Counted from the stretch's first letter, positions 25,715 through 36,052 are shown. The stretch is DNA of 64,000 nucleotides from Filimonas sp. (GCA_017306865.1 JAFKHH010000022.1:1-64000); one strand, 5' to 3'. The notes: a model not told the origin generated them from the letters alone. Program-made: numbers and translations.

Positions 25715-27160
25715 ATGAAAACAGTATATAAATACAGCATAGCATTGATATTATTGGCAACAGCAATGTCATGTTCTAAAAGCTTCCTTGACAAGCAGCC
25801 GATAGGCCAGATAGGCAGGGATGGATTATTCCAGGACGTACAGGGCGCAAGGGTTGCATTAAACGGCGCTTACAACAGGGTAGCCTATTATTATGCAAGA
25901 GAGTTTACGCTTTATGGGGATGTAGCAAGTGATGACGTAGTGGTGCTCCAATCCTCTACAGGCGGATCAGGGCAGCAACTGACAATGTTTGATGAATACA
26001 ACTTTCAATCCACAAGAGATGGCGAAACCTCTGCAGTAGGACACATCTGGCTAAATATACTGGAAGCGACCAACAACATTAATAACATCATTAATGCAGT
26101 TCCTGATTTAAAAGACAAGTACCCCAAAAGCAAAGGCGAATTAGACTCCATTATGGGGCAGGCATTAATACTACGTGCATTGTGCCACTTCGATCTCAGC
26201 AAAGTATATGCACAGCAATACAAGTTCACCGCGGACGCGTCACATTTAGGTGTGCCCGTATTATTAAAAACGCCATCACCCAAAGAGCTGATAGCGCGTA
26301 AAACAATGAAAGAAACGTACGCACAGATTATTGCAGATTTGAAAGCCGGTGTTGACCTCCTTAACCAGCACCCGTTTCAAAATAGATTTGCTGCTACCTC
26401 TCAGGCCGGTATGGCATTGCTTTCCCGTGTTTATTTATGTATGGGAGAATGGGATAACGCACTGGATTATGCAAACAAAGTCATTCAACAAGGAGGCTTC
26501 TCCCTCGTATCCGGCAATGACTATGCAACAATGTTCCTGAAAGACTCTGTGCAAAGTGAAATGATATTTAAACTTTTCTGTAGAAAAGTTCAATAGTCCT
26601 CATTGACAAGTACGATTGCAACGTATTATGCAAATACACAGGCACGGGCGGCAGATGCACTGTTCAATAGTTTCGATACAAACGATGTGCGGAAGACGAA
26701 TACCATGACGGCTACCAAAAGCACACTTAAATACGGGAAAGATAGTACCAGGAACTCCGCCGGTGCCCTGGACTGGATTGCCGATCCTAAAGTCATCCGT
26801 CTTTCAGAATTATACCTCATTCGCGCGGAAGCTCTTTGGCAAAAAGGCCAATATACTGCTGCAGCAGATGACATAAAAAAAATATCCCAACGTGCGCATC
26901 TTACAACAACAGTCAATATCACCTATTCAACTCCGGCAGAGCTATATAAGATCATTGCGGATGAAAGAAGGCGTGAATTATGTTTTGAAGGATTTCGCTT
27001 ATACGATCTTGGCAGAAGAAAAGAAAGCATCACCCGCGGCGCGGACTGTATAGCTACAAAATGTACAGTGAACTATCCCAACGCTCGCTACGTGTTACCA
27101 ATACCCGGAAAAGAGCTGGATGCCAACAGGGCAATGCAACCTAATCCTGAAATCAATTAA
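25715..27160 (+). pseudogene. SusD/RagB-type surface lipoprotein interrupted by an in-frame TAG
   Basis: The frame begins with a lipoprotein signal (LLATAMSCSKSFLDKQP). It runs through TPR-like SusD helices to a TAG at 26594-26596, then continues in the same frame without a gap to 27160. Together the two halves make 481 codons, a normal SusD length, and the join reads naturally (MIFKLFCRKVQ, stop, SSLTSTIATYYAN). The second half holds the conserved end: LSELYLIRAEAL, then the ERRRELCFEGFRLYDLGRR block. A single nonsense change therefore breaks an otherwise intact gene. A sequencing error or stop read-through would restore it. SusD proteins cap SusC and bind substrate. Confidence 0.85.
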
Positions 27161-27169
27161 CCGAGAAGC

Positions 27170-27634
27170 ATGAAAAGTATAACGATAGCAACCTTACTTA
27201 TTATAGCGTCAGTAATAGCGTTCTCCTCTTGTTCCAAAGATGAGTTTCCTCCTTACGACAATCCATTTTTTTCGATCAATGTAGATAATAAAGACACCGT
27301 ATATGTACAGTACAATAGAAAAGACACTGTAGACTATAACATATACCTGAGTGCCAAACTACAGTTTGAGCCCATAGACGTTACCTATGACGCAATCATT
27401 GGCAATGGTTTGCAAGCCGGGAAAGATTTTGAGTTAATCAACACAACCAAAACATTGAACTTCCCGAATGGTATTTTCCAACGCCCGGTACGCATAGTAT
27501 GGAAAGAAAATCCTGTTGATCCGTCAAAAAATAATAGCATTATTATTAAGATACTTAGCAACACTAAAAACTATACGATAGGGTTACCAGGGCCGGATAA
27601 AAAACAAAGTCAGTTAGTTATAATAAAAAGATAG
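27170..27634 (+). CDS. small lipoprotein, DUF4843/Calx-beta-like
   Basis: This 154-residue protein has a lipoprotein signal ending SSCSKDEF. The mature part is beta-rich and has the shape of Calx-beta-like domains (YNIYLSAKLQ, AGKDFELINTTKTLNFPNGI, KIIL-type strands near the end). It resembles the DUF4843-type lipoproteins that follow SusCD pairs, but the family match is from pattern only. It lies 9 bases after the susD frame and 2 bases before an M16 peptidase, so it belongs to the same transcription unit. It is presumably surface- or periplasm-anchored. Confidence 0.6.
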   Translation: MKSITIATLLIIASVIAFSSCSKDEFPPYDNPFFSINVDNKDTVYVQYNRKDTVDYNIYLSAKLQFEPIDVTYDAIIGNGLQAGKDFELINTTKTLNFPNGIFQRPVRIVWKENPVDPSKNNSIIIKILSNTKNYTIGLPGPDKKQSQLVIIKR

Positions 27635-27636
27635 AA

Positions 27637-30450
27637 ATGAAGGTTTATCAGCATATAATAATTCTTTTTGCATTACACCTGTTAGCAGGCATAGCATCAG
27701 CACAATCACTAAAAGCGGATGCAAAATTGACTACAGGAAAATTACCTAATGGATTTACGTATTACATATACAAAAATGCTAATCCGGAAAAACAGGCCGT
27801 ACTGCGGTTGCTCGTAAGGGCCGGATCATTACAGGAAGAAGAAGACCAACGCGGTCTTGCGCACTTTGTGGAACACATGGCATTTAACGGAACCAAAGAA
27901 TATAAAAAAAATGAAGTAATAGAGTTTCTCGAATCCAAAGGTGTAAAGTTTGGCGCTGACCTCAACGCCCATACCAGCTTTGACGAGACCGTCTATAAAA
28001 TAAGCATCGACATTCGCGATCCTAAAAACCTCGATACTGCTATAGGCATCATGAGCTCATTTGCATCAAGTGTAACATTTGACAGCACAGAAGTAGAAAA
28101 AGAGCGCGGCGTAATAATAGAAGAATGGCGCAGCAAGCAAGGTGCAGCATCGCGCATGCGTGACCAATACATGCCACTATTATTTAACGGATCACGGTAC
28201 GCAGAACGCATGCCCATTGGCAAAACTGAGATCATACAACATACGCCCGCAAAGCGCATCAAAGATTTCTACGAAAAATGGTACAGGCCTGAGCTGATGG
28301 GTATAGTAATAGTCACCGATGTAGATGCTGCAATAGTGGAAAAATACATTCGTAGCCATTTTGCTGCATTAAAGAACAAAAGCAAAGCAGAACGCATTTA
28401 TTATACACTACCTGCGCATAAAGATTCCCTGTTCAGTATTGTAACCGATAAAGAGGCAACCGCTATAGACCTTACTTTTTTACAGAAAAGGACAGCATTC
28501 AAAGACATCAATACGGTGGAAGCGTTTAAAGAAAACATGCAACGTGCTTTCTTTAACAGTCTTTGTAAAGAAAGGTTTGCAAGGATCAGCCAGTTGAAAA
28601 GTAATTTCCGCGATGCGGGTATGTCCGCAGGTGACCTGACATTGAAAAATGCAATGGTCTCCTCATCTGTAACGGTCTATCGTAACCAGGTAGACGATGG
28701 CATCAAATCCTTTTTAGCTGAGCGCGAACGCATCTTCCGATACGGGTTTACCACTCCGGAAATAGACAGGCTAAAACAGGAATATATAGAAGCATATAAG
28801 CGTATAGTAGATGCCGCGGACAAAACAACATCTGACGCTATCGCAAACGAATTGACGAATATGTTTTACAACGGTAATACACTCATTACAAAAGCAGACA
28901 AGTTTGCTTTGATCCGGCAGGTGTTACCCGCTATAGATTCAGTTACCCTATGTGCTTATGCACAGTCAATGCATACTGCCGGCAATACAGTTGTACTCTT
29001 AACTGCTCCTGCAAAAGAAAGTGCCTCACTGCCTTCGAAGGAGAAACTGCAACAGTTAATTGGGGCCGCAACCAACACTAACGTACTTCCCTGGAGTGAT
29101 GTTAGAATTAAACCTAAACGCTTATTGGACCAACAACCTGTAGCCGGCAAAATTATCCGTGAAGTAGCAATAGATTCCATAGGTGTGTACAAGTGGCAGT
29201 TATCTAACGGGACCACTGTGTACCTCAAACAAACAGAAGATGTGAAGGATAACATCCAGTTGTCTGGTTTCAGACAAGGGGGCATATATGCGCTGGATTC
29301 CACTTTATATCTTTCTGCCTTGTTTGCGAAAACAATCATCAGCGCCAGCGGTGCGGGCCCATATTCCCGCAGGGAACTGAGCGATTACCTTACCGGAAAT
29401 TCAGCCACAGCAATTTTTGCTTTGGCAAACAGCAGGGAAGGCGTTGTAGCCAACGCGCAGTTGAAAGACATACAAACTATGTTTGAGCTCATGTACCTGA
29501 AATGGACGCAACCCCGCTTCGATACAACCGTTTTCAACCAGGTAAAAAAGCAAGCGTTGGAATCAGCAGCTACTGCGCAAAATTCCCCGACATATAATTA
29601 CAACCAGCTCATCAATAAACTGATCAACGAAGACAATTATATGATTGGCGTGTCTTCTCCTGACCGTATAGAAAAAGAGTTAAGACCGGAACTGATACTG
29701 CCTGCGTTTAATGAACGTTTTAAATCTGCAGACAATTTCGCATTTGTAATTTTATGCAGTTGCAAGCCGGATAGCATTCGCAACCTGGTCTCTACATACA
29801 TAGGAGGCCTTCCTGCAGAATCATTTAACAACACGTATAAATATACCGGGCCAGAAGATCAACTGAAAAATGATAGCATTACTGTCTATGCAGGCGAAGC
29901 GCCAAAAAGCACCGTTAACCTCTTCTACCAAAGCAGGGCTATTCAGTATAGCTATCCTGTAATACTGCAACAACAGATGCTGGAAGAAGTACTGAAAGTG
30001 AAATTGCGAATGAACCTGCGGGAGAAAAACTCAGGTGTATATGGCGTAAGTGTTTCCATTTCCTCTACCAGCAAACCATCGCAGCTCATCCGCTCGCGCA
30101 TTTCATTCACCTGCACACCGGAGGTGACAGACTTCCTGGTAGCACAGGCAAAAGAAGAAGTAAAAAGAATAGCGGAAGATCCGGCTTATTTCAAAGATGA
30201 GCTAGTACGTATCCGCACACAATTAATAGACGAAAACAATAAGCTGTATAAAAAGAATGCTTATTGGAGCGCTGCATTACGCAATCATTTTTACTATGGC
30301 CTCAGCGGCTTCCAGTACATTACAGATTATGAGAAACAAGTAAATGCAGTAACGGCTGAAATGATCGCAGCCTTTGCAAAAAAATATTTAATAGAAGCGT
30401 CAACAGTAAAAGCTGTGTTGATGCCCGAGAAAAATAAATCCCAAAACTAA
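27637..30450 (+). CDS. M16-family zinc metallopeptidase (pitrilysin/PqqL type)
   Basis: This 937-residue exported peptidase has a signal peptide of about 22 residues. The inverted zinc motif H76-FVE-H80 is followed by a downstream glutamate region KERGVIIEEWRSKQG. Two catalytic-type and two inactive M16 repeats cover the length, with YERMPIG- and FYEKWYRP-like segments typical of PqqL/YmxG-type enzymes. It is likely periplasmic. Its place behind SusC and SusD suggests that peptides, rather than glycans, are the imported substrate. Expression with the preceding genes is likely because the gap is only 2 bases. Confidence 0.93.
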   Translation: MKVYQHIIILFALHLLAGIASAQSLKADAKLTTGKLPNGFTYYIYKNANPEKQAVLRLLVRAGSLQEEEDQRGLAHFVEHMAFNGTKEYKKNEVIEFLESKGVKFGADLNAHTSFDETVYKISIDIRDPKNLDTAIGIMSSFASSVTFDSTEVEKERGVIIEEWRSKQGAASRMRDQYMPLLFNGSRYAERMPIGKTEIIQHTPAKRIKDFYEKWYRPELMGIVIVTDVDAAIVEKYIRSHFAALKNKSKAERIYYTLPAHKDSLFSIVTDKEATAIDLTFLQKRTAFKDINTVEAFKENMQRAFFNSLCKERFARISQLKSNFRDAGMSAGDLTLKNAMVSSSVTVYRNQVDDGIKSFLAERERIFRYGFTTPEIDRLKQEYIEAYKRIVDAADKTTSDAIANELTNMFYNGNTLITKADKFALIRQVLPAIDSVTLCAYAQSMHTAGNTVVLLTAPAKESASLPSKEKLQQLIGAATNTNVLPWSDVRIKPKRLLDQQPVAGKIIREVAIDSIGVYKWQLSNGTTVYLKQTEDVKDNIQLSGFRQGGIYALDSTLYLSALFAKTIISASGAGPYSRRELSDYLTGNSATAIFALANSREGVVANAQLKDIQTMFELMYLKWTQPRFDTTVFNQVKKQALESAATAQNSPTYNYNQLINKLINEDNYMIGVSSPDRIEKELRPELILPAFNERFKSADNFAFVILCSCKPDSIRNLVSTYIGGLPAESFNNTYKYTGPEDQLKNDSITVYAGEAPKSTVNLFYQSRAIQYSYPVILQQQMLEEVLKVKLRMNLREKNSGVYGVSVSISSTSKPSQLIRSRISFTCTPEVTDFLVAQAKEEVKRIAEDPAYFKDELVRIRTQLIDENNKLYKKNAYWSAALRNHFYYGLSGFQYITDYEKQVNAVTAEMIAAFAKKYLIEASTVKAVLMPEKNKSQN

Positions 30451-30456
30451 TCCCGT

Positions 30457-32214
30457 ATGAAACAAACAACATTCATCAAAATATGTACATGCCTTGCTGC
30501 AATAGCAATGCTTGCTGCATGTAAGAAAAAACAAGATGTAGTGTACGACAGGGATATAAAGTCATTTGTATTTCCTGCAGCACTAAACAAAGGCTTACTA
30601 ACAGACGTAGCCTGCGAGATTAAAGGCAATGATATAACCGTGCACATGTCCAACGCGGCAGATGTCAAAAACCTTATACCTGTTTTTCAACTCGAAAATG
30701 CACGCACCATTGTAAAAGCAAATGGTAAAGTGCAGGAGAGTGGCATTAGCGCAGTGGACTTTACTGCTCCCGTAGAATATTCCGTAAAATCAGAAGATAA
30801 AGCCGTACGATCTTATATAGTAAACGTAATCCGTAATGCAGGAATAAGAAAATTCGGTTTCTATACAGACGACAACAAAAATGTGCTGTTCAAAGGCGAT
30901 TATCAGGGAATTATCAACGGTCTGAACATTGCCGTGAATGTGCCTGTGGGAACGGATCTTAGTAAACTCATTGCACGCTTTGAGCTGTCTGATGGTGCGC
31001 AGACAAAAGTAAAAGGAACGGTGCAGCAAAGCGGAAAAGATAAACAGGATTACACACAACCTGTTACATTCGAAGTGCCGGATGCTGCAACAGGCGCAAT
31101 AGACAAATTCATTGTAACAGTAGGTTTCCAGACAGAACCTGTCTGGACGCTGATGAGTGATAATATCACTAAACCACGTGCAAATAATTTAAGGCTTGCC
31201 ATTAACCCGGTAACAGACCTGCCATATCTTGCCTTCTACCGCACAGGTAATGACGAAGACGGTGGCACTATTGCAACGGCAGACAGGCGCGCAGTAGCCA
31301 TGGCATATAACGGCAACTCATGGTCATACCTCGGTGATAAAAAAGGTTTTACGGAAGGGCAGGCGAGTGATGTCTTTATTGCAAGTGATAATGCCGGTAC
31401 ACCTTATGTATCCTTTGTAGATTATGCAAATGCCCAAAAGGTTACGGTGAAAAAATATACAAACGGTGCCTGGAGCAATGTTGGTACACCAGGCTTTACC
31501 ATTGCTAAACCGGATTATTCAGCATTTGCTATAGACGGCAACAATACACCTTATGTTTCGCTTTCAGATAAAGCGGGGAGTGTAGCGGGCGTAGCACGTG
31601 GCGCGTATGCGATGTACTTCAACGGAACAGCGTGGGTGCCTGCGCCATTGTCAACACCTACTGCGGTTTTCTTTACAACATTAATATCAGCTAGCGGCAA
31701 AGTTTACATGGGCATCATGGACAGGTCTACAGGCGGTAACAAACCTTCTTTACTTGTTCGTGATGGTAACGTATGGAAATATGTCGGCGCATCTTCATTC
31801 AGTGCCAATGGGCAGGTTGCATTCATGGGGGTTTCTCCTGCCGTGGCGCTGGATGAAACTGCGTATATGCTATACCAGGAAGCGCCTTCCAGCGGAAGAG
31901 TAAACCACGTAATGCAATATAAAAATGGCGTGTGGGCAGAGATAGGTACACCAACCATTGTTGGTAGCGAAAAAGACAACTGCGTAATAGCAGTGCATCC
32001 AAACGGCAGGTTATTCTTCGCCTATTCGGATGGTTCGGCTTTGTTCGTAAAGGTCTTCAACACCAATACCAACAACTGGTATCCTGCAGTAAAATTCGGC
32101 GATACAAAGCCAAACGAATTTGATCTGAAAATTTCACCGCAGGGCATCCCTTATCTCGCTGTGAGTTTTTCATCATCAGACAAAACAACTGTATATAAAT
32201 ACGACATCCCTTAA
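30457..32214 (+). CDS. surface lipoprotein with DUF5018-like repeats and a beta-propeller-like domain
   Basis: This 585-residue protein begins with a lipoprotein signal ending MLAACKKKQD. Residues 30-230 contain two Ig-like units of a type seen in DUF5018 proteins (DIKSFVFPAALN, VPVFQLENARTIVKANG; then RKFGFYTDDNKNVLFKG, LIARFELSDGAQTKVKG). The remaining 350 residues have repeated short strands such as TPYVSFVDYAN, TPYVSLSDKAG and WAEIGTP, which suggests a six- or seven-bladed propeller. Such proteins act as surface glycan- or protein-binding accessories. It follows the peptidase by 6 bases and is the last gene before a terminator. Confidence 0.65.
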   Translation: MKQTTFIKICTCLAAIAMLAACKKKQDVVYDRDIKSFVFPAALNKGLLTDVACEIKGNDITVHMSNAADVKNLIPVFQLENARTIVKANGKVQESGISAVDFTAPVEYSVKSEDKAVRSYIVNVIRNAGIRKFGFYTDDNKNVLFKGDYQGIINGLNIAVNVPVGTDLSKLIARFELSDGAQTKVKGTVQQSGKDKQDYTQPVTFEVPDAATGAIDKFIVTVGFQTEPVWTLMSDNITKPRANNLRLAINPVTDLPYLAFYRTGNDEDGGTIATADRRAVAMAYNGNSWSYLGDKKGFTEGQASDVFIASDNAGTPYVSFVDYANAQKVTVKKYTNGAWSNVGTPGFTIAKPDYSAFAIDGNNTPYVSLSDKAGSVAGVARGAYAMYFNGTAWVPAPLSTPTAVFFTTLISASGKVYMGIMDRSTGGNKPSLLVRDGNVWKYVGASSFSANGQVAFMGVSPAVALDETAYMLYQEAPSSGRVNHVMQYKNGVWAEIGTPTIVGSEKDNCVIAVHPNGRLFFAYSDGSALFVKVFNTNTNNWYPAVKFGDTKPNEFDLKISPQGIPYLAVSFSSSDKTTVYKYDIP

Positions 32215-32285
32215 CCTTACTTAATACGTAGTACATAGTGTGTTTTTCTCATGTTTTGCTGTACCCCTTGAAACACCAACAATCA

Positions 32286-32316
32286 AAAGCCCCGCTATTG
32301 CGGGGCTTTCTTTTTT
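32286..32316 (+). terminator. terminator after the SusCD-peptidase locus
   Basis: AAAGCCCCGC and GCGGGGCTTT pair around a TATT loop, followed by C and six T residues. Confidence 0.93.
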
Positions 32317-32373
32317 AACACAGGTCAATATCCCGATGCACTAACTTTATACAAACATTAAAACAGAATAGTT

Positions 32374-33240
32374 ATGACGGTAGGATTTATTGGGCTAGGA
32401 AATTTAGGTACGCCACTCGCTGCCAATTTACTGGAGAAAGGACATGCGCTATTGGTATATAACAGAACCGCGTCAAAAGCGCAACCACTAATCGAAAAGG
32501 GAGCCACAGTTTGTGTGTCTGTAAAGGAACTGGCTACAGCGTGCGATGTGGTATTCAGCATTGTAGCAGACGACGCTGCGCTCAATGCGATTGCAGAAGG
32601 TGCAGATGGCCTTGCTGCTAATTTGAAAGAAGGTGGTGTACACATCTCTATGAGTACTATATTGCCAGAAACAGCTACACGCTTACATGCATTACATGCG
32701 GCGCATAACAATACGTACATCGCCAGTCCTGTAATGGGAAGGCCCGAAGCGGCGCAGGCACGCAAGATGAACTTTCTTGTTTCAGGTGATAATGCTGCCA
32801 TTCAAAAAGTAAAGCAACTAATGAGTGATGCAGGCGCAGCAGGCGTGTGGGAATTTGGTGATACGCCATCTGCAGCTAATGTAGCCAAGCTGTGTAGCAA
32901 CTTCGCTATCATATCTGCCATAGAGACAATGGCTGAAGGAGTGAAACTGGCTAAACAAAGCGGCATTGATGCAGAGAAATGGTTGCAAATGCTGACGCAA
33001 ACTTCGTTTACCTCTCCCGTGTATGTAAACTACGGTAATACCTTATTGAAAGAAGCGTATTTACCAGCAGGCTTTACGTTGAAACTCGGCTTGAAAGATG
33101 TAAACCTCATCAACCAGCAAGCCAACGCAGCCGGTATCAATATGGATTTTGCCAAACTGCTAAAGAATAAACTGGAACGTGGCATCAGCGAAGGCTTAGG
33201 CGACCATGACTGGACAGCTATAGCAATAGTCAAAGATTAA
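32374..33240 (+). CDS. NAD(P)-dependent beta-hydroxyacid dehydrogenase
   Basis: This 288-residue protein has an N-terminal Rossmann site (VGFIGLGNLGTPLAANLLEKG). The catalytic-domain signature SPVMGRPEAAQARKMNFLVSG carries part of the substrate site, and SNFAIISAIETMAEG with K-x3-N-x2-K (NVAKLCSN) fits the 3-hydroxyisobutyrate/tartronate-semialdehyde reductase or GLYR1 group. The exact substrate is unknown; GLYR-type succinic- or glyoxylate-reductases are possible. It stands alone. Confidence 0.9.
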   Translation: MTVGFIGLGNLGTPLAANLLEKGHALLVYNRTASKAQPLIEKGATVCVSVKELATACDVVFSIVADDAALNAIAEGADGLAANLKEGGVHISMSTILPETATRLHALHAAHNNTYIASPVMGRPEAAQARKMNFLVSGDNAAIQKVKQLMSDAGAAGVWEFGDTPSAANVAKLCSNFAIISAIETMAEGVKLAKQSGIDAEKWLQMLTQTSFTSPVYVNYGNTLLKEAYLPAGFTLKLGLKDVNLINQQANAAGINMDFAKLLKNKLERGISEGLGDHDWTAIAIVKD

Positions 33241-33252
33241 TAATGTAAAAAT

Positions 33253-33361
33253 AGCCACCAAGGCTCCAAGACAATAAGAAACACCAAGTCGACAAGTATG
33301 TCTTGGTGTTTCTTTGTGCCTTTATGTCTTTGTGGCTAATCTCAAATCTTAAATTTCAAAT
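33253..33361. repeat. long imperfect inverted repeat and 24-base dispersed repeat
   Basis: The arms 33253-33287 and 33302-33337 pair imperfectly, with the inner AGAAACACCAAG/CTTGGTGTTTCT perfect. The right arm contains the word ATGTCTTTGTG, which recurs at 63328-63338. Directly after it, 33338-33361 is identical to 18884-18907. The rest of the gap up to 33576 is AT-rich and holds no recognised feature. Confidence 0.8.
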
Positions 33362-33576
33362 ATCAAATTATTTTAATCCGTATCTTAATTTTAATCAAAC
33401 TTAAAGTTCTTCTTTTTGTTAAGTTTTTGATTAATTTGGTTCAAACTAGTTGCATAGCTAACTATTTTTTATCTTTAACGCTCAATGATTTGCTGAAGAT
33501 TTTTTGAACCGGAAATAAATTTATTCACGAAGCATTATTACTGCACAGCAGTAACAATGAAGAAACATGTTGCAAT

Positions 33577-35955
33577 ATGAAAAGAGTCATCAAGAAAGTT
33601 GCAGTGCTGGGAAGTGGCGTAATGGGTTCACGTATTGCCTGTCATTTTGCAGGCGTAGGATTACAAGTATTGTTATTAGACATTGTACCAAAAGACCTGC
33701 CTGCTGATGCAAAGCCCGCAGAGCGAAATAAAATAGTAAACGATGCGTTGCAGGCTGCTATCAAAAGCAATCCCTCTCCCGTTTATACAAAAGATGTGTT
33801 GAAGCGCATCACTACCGGCAACTTTGATGACAACATGAAAGATATTGCTTCATGTGACTGGGTAATAGAAGTGGTGGTAGAAAGATTAGACATCAAAAAA
33901 TCCGTTTACGAAAAAGTAGAACAGTTCCGCAAACCAGGCACACTCATTACATCCAATACCTCCGGTATTCCCATCAATATGTTGAGTGAAGGCAGAAGCG
34001 AAGATTTTAAAAAGAACTTCTGTGGCACACACTTCTTCAATCCTCCAAGGTATTTACGCTTATTAGAAATTATACCAACAAAAAATACTGATCCGGCGGT
34101 AGTCGATTTCCTCATGCACTATGGTGACCTCTATTTAGGTAAAACCACGGTGTTAGCAAAAGACACACCTGCATTTATTGCAAACCGTATTGGCGTATTT
34201 GGCATCATGAGCATCTTCAACAGCATGCAAAAGCTGGGGCTTACTATAGACGAAGTAGACGCGTTGACAGGCCCGGTTATTGGTCGCCCTAAATCTGCTA
34301 CATTCAGAACAGCAGACGTAGTAGGCATAGATACATTAGTAAACGTAGCCAAAGGCGTTGCGCAAAATTGCCCTGACGATGAAGCCAAAGACATCTTCGC
34401 CATACCGGCATGGCTGGAAAAAATGGTAGAGAACAAATGGCTTGGTGATAAAACAGGACAAGGCTTCTTCAAGAAAACAAAAGGCGCTGGCGGCGATAAA
34501 GAAATATTAGTGCTCAATCTCGATACACTTGAGTATGAAGCACGCAAGAAACCAAAGTTTGCCACAGTAGAAACAGCCAAACCAATAGAAGATCTTAAAA
34601 CGAGATTGAAAGCATTGGTTGCAGGCACTGACAAAGCTGGTGAGTTCTTCCGTCATTTTCATTACGCATTATTCTCCTACATCTCTTTCCGTATCCCTGA
34701 AATAAGCGACGAGCTATATCGCGTAGACGATGCAATGCAAGCTGGTTTTGGATGGGAGATAGGCGCATTCGAAAGCTGGGATGTACTAGGCGTAGCAAAG
34801 ACCACAGAAGCCATGAAAGCGGCTGGTTATAAAGTTGCACCGTGGGTAGATGAGATGATTGCTGCCGGTAACAAATCCTTCTTCAAAGTAGAAAATGGCA
34901 AACGTTATTCTTACGACGTTGCCACTAAAACATACAAACTTATTCCGGGTGGTGAATCCTTCATCATTCTCGATAACTACAAAGACAAGATCGTTTGGAA
35001 AAACAGCAATGCAGCGTTATACGACATTGGTGATGATGTAGTGGGTCTGAAATGGAATACTAAAATGAACAGCATTGGCAGTGAAGTGCTGGAAGCTGTA
35101 AATAAAAGTATTGGCATTGCGGAAGAAAAATTCAAAGGCCTTGTTATAGCAAACGACGGCGCAAACTTTAGTGCAGGCGCCAACGTAGGCATGATCTTCA
35201 TGTTTGCCATAGAGCAGGAATACGATGAGCTGGATATGGCGATCCGTATGTTCCAGAATACCATGATGCGTACACGGTACTCATCCGTTCCTGTAGTTGT
35301 AGCACCGCATGGCCTGACACTGGGTGGCGGCTGCGAAATGAACCTGCATGCAGATAAAGTATTTGCGGCTGCAGAAACATACATTGGCCTCGTAGAGTTA
35401 GGCGTTGGCCTCATTCCTGGTGGTGGTGGTACAAAAGAGTTTGTATTACGTGCGGGAGATGAAATGCACGAAGACGAGCCGGAAACAATCACGCTAAAAA
35501 ACCGCTTCCTGACAATTGCAACTGCTAAAGTAGCTACCTCCGGATTAGAAGCATATGATCTCGGCATCCTTCGTAAAGGCCATGACGTAGTAGTGATGAA
35601 CCAGGGAAGAAGAATAGCAGAGGCAAAAGCAGCTATCCTGGAAATGCACGAGCAGGGCTATATAACACCTGTGCAACGCAAAGATGTAAAAGTGCTGGGC
35701 CGTTCCGCATTGGGCGCATTGTACGCGGGTATCAATGGCATGTGGCGCGCGAACTATGCAACGGACCACGACGCACTGGTAGCACGTAAACTCGCTTATG
35801 TAATGTGTGGTGGTGATCTGAGTGAGCAATCTTTAGTTAGTGAACAATATTTGTTAGACCTCGAACGCGAAGCCTTCCTGAGTCTTTGCGGCGAACGTAA
35901 AACATTAGAAAGAATACAAGGCGTACTCAAAACAGGTAAGCCCGTAAGAAACTAA
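33577..35955 (+). CDS. 3-hydroxyacyl-CoA dehydrogenase / enoyl-CoA hydratase (FadN-like)
   Basis: This 792-residue bifunctional enzyme carries out two steps of fatty-acid beta-oxidation. The N-terminal 3-hydroxyacyl-CoA dehydrogenase part starts VAVLGSGVMGSRIACHFAG and includes FCGTHFFNPPRYLRLLEIIP and GPVIGRPKSATFRT. The C-terminal crotonase part includes NFSAGANVGMIF and HGLTLGGGCEMNLHADKV. Domain order (dehydrogenase first) and length match Bacillus FadN rather than proteobacterial FadB or FadJ. No thiolase or acyl-CoA dehydrogenase gene follows, which is unusual. A terminator lies 55 bases after the stop. Confidence 0.93.
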   Translation: MKRVIKKVAVLGSGVMGSRIACHFAGVGLQVLLLDIVPKDLPADAKPAERNKIVNDALQAAIKSNPSPVYTKDVLKRITTGNFDDNMKDIASCDWVIEVVVERLDIKKSVYEKVEQFRKPGTLITSNTSGIPINMLSEGRSEDFKKNFCGTHFFNPPRYLRLLEIIPTKNTDPAVVDFLMHYGDLYLGKTTVLAKDTPAFIANRIGVFGIMSIFNSMQKLGLTIDEVDALTGPVIGRPKSATFRTADVVGIDTLVNVAKGVAQNCPDDEAKDIFAIPAWLEKMVENKWLGDKTGQGFFKKTKGAGGDKEILVLNLDTLEYEARKKPKFATVETAKPIEDLKTRLKALVAGTDKAGEFFRHFHYALFSYISFRIPEISDELYRVDDAMQAGFGWEIGAFESWDVLGVAKTTEAMKAAGYKVAPWVDEMIAAGNKSFFKVENGKRYSYDVATKTYKLIPGGESFIILDNYKDKIVWKNSNAALYDIGDDVVGLKWNTKMNSIGSEVLEAVNKSIGIAEEKFKGLVIANDGANFSAGANVGMIFMFAIEQEYDELDMAIRMFQNTMMRTRYSSVPVVVAPHGLTLGGGCEMNLHADKVFAAAETYIGLVELGVGLIPGGGGTKEFVLRAGDEMHEDEPETITLKNRFLTIATAKVATSGLEAYDLGILRKGHDVVVMNQGRRIAEAKAAILEMHEQGYITPVQRKDVKVLGRSALGALYAGINGMWRANYATDHDALVARKLAYVMCGGDLSEQSLVSEQYLLDLEREAFLSLCGERKTLERIQGVLKTGKPVRN

Positions 35956-36010
35956 GTTGATCGCTTTTCCTTGCACATGGAAACCTTCAACTTACACATG
36001 AGAAAACAGA

Positions 36011-36052
36011 ACAAAAAGCAAAGCGCCGGGTTAGTCCCGGCGTTTTTGTTTT
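36011..36052 (+). terminator. terminator after the FadN-like gene
   Basis: CGCCGGG and CCCGGCG pair around TTAGT. The flanking ACAAAAAGCAAA and TTTTTGTTTT extend the stem. Confidence 0.92.

Noticed and set aside
26603-27160. Separate small gene starting at TTG
   Set aside because: It is in frame with the preceding SusD part and matches the SusD C-terminus, so it is the second half of one broken gene.
34977-35567. 196-codon minus-strand frame inside the FadN-like gene
   Set aside because: It is a shadow of the crotonase domain; composition is that of antisense reading.
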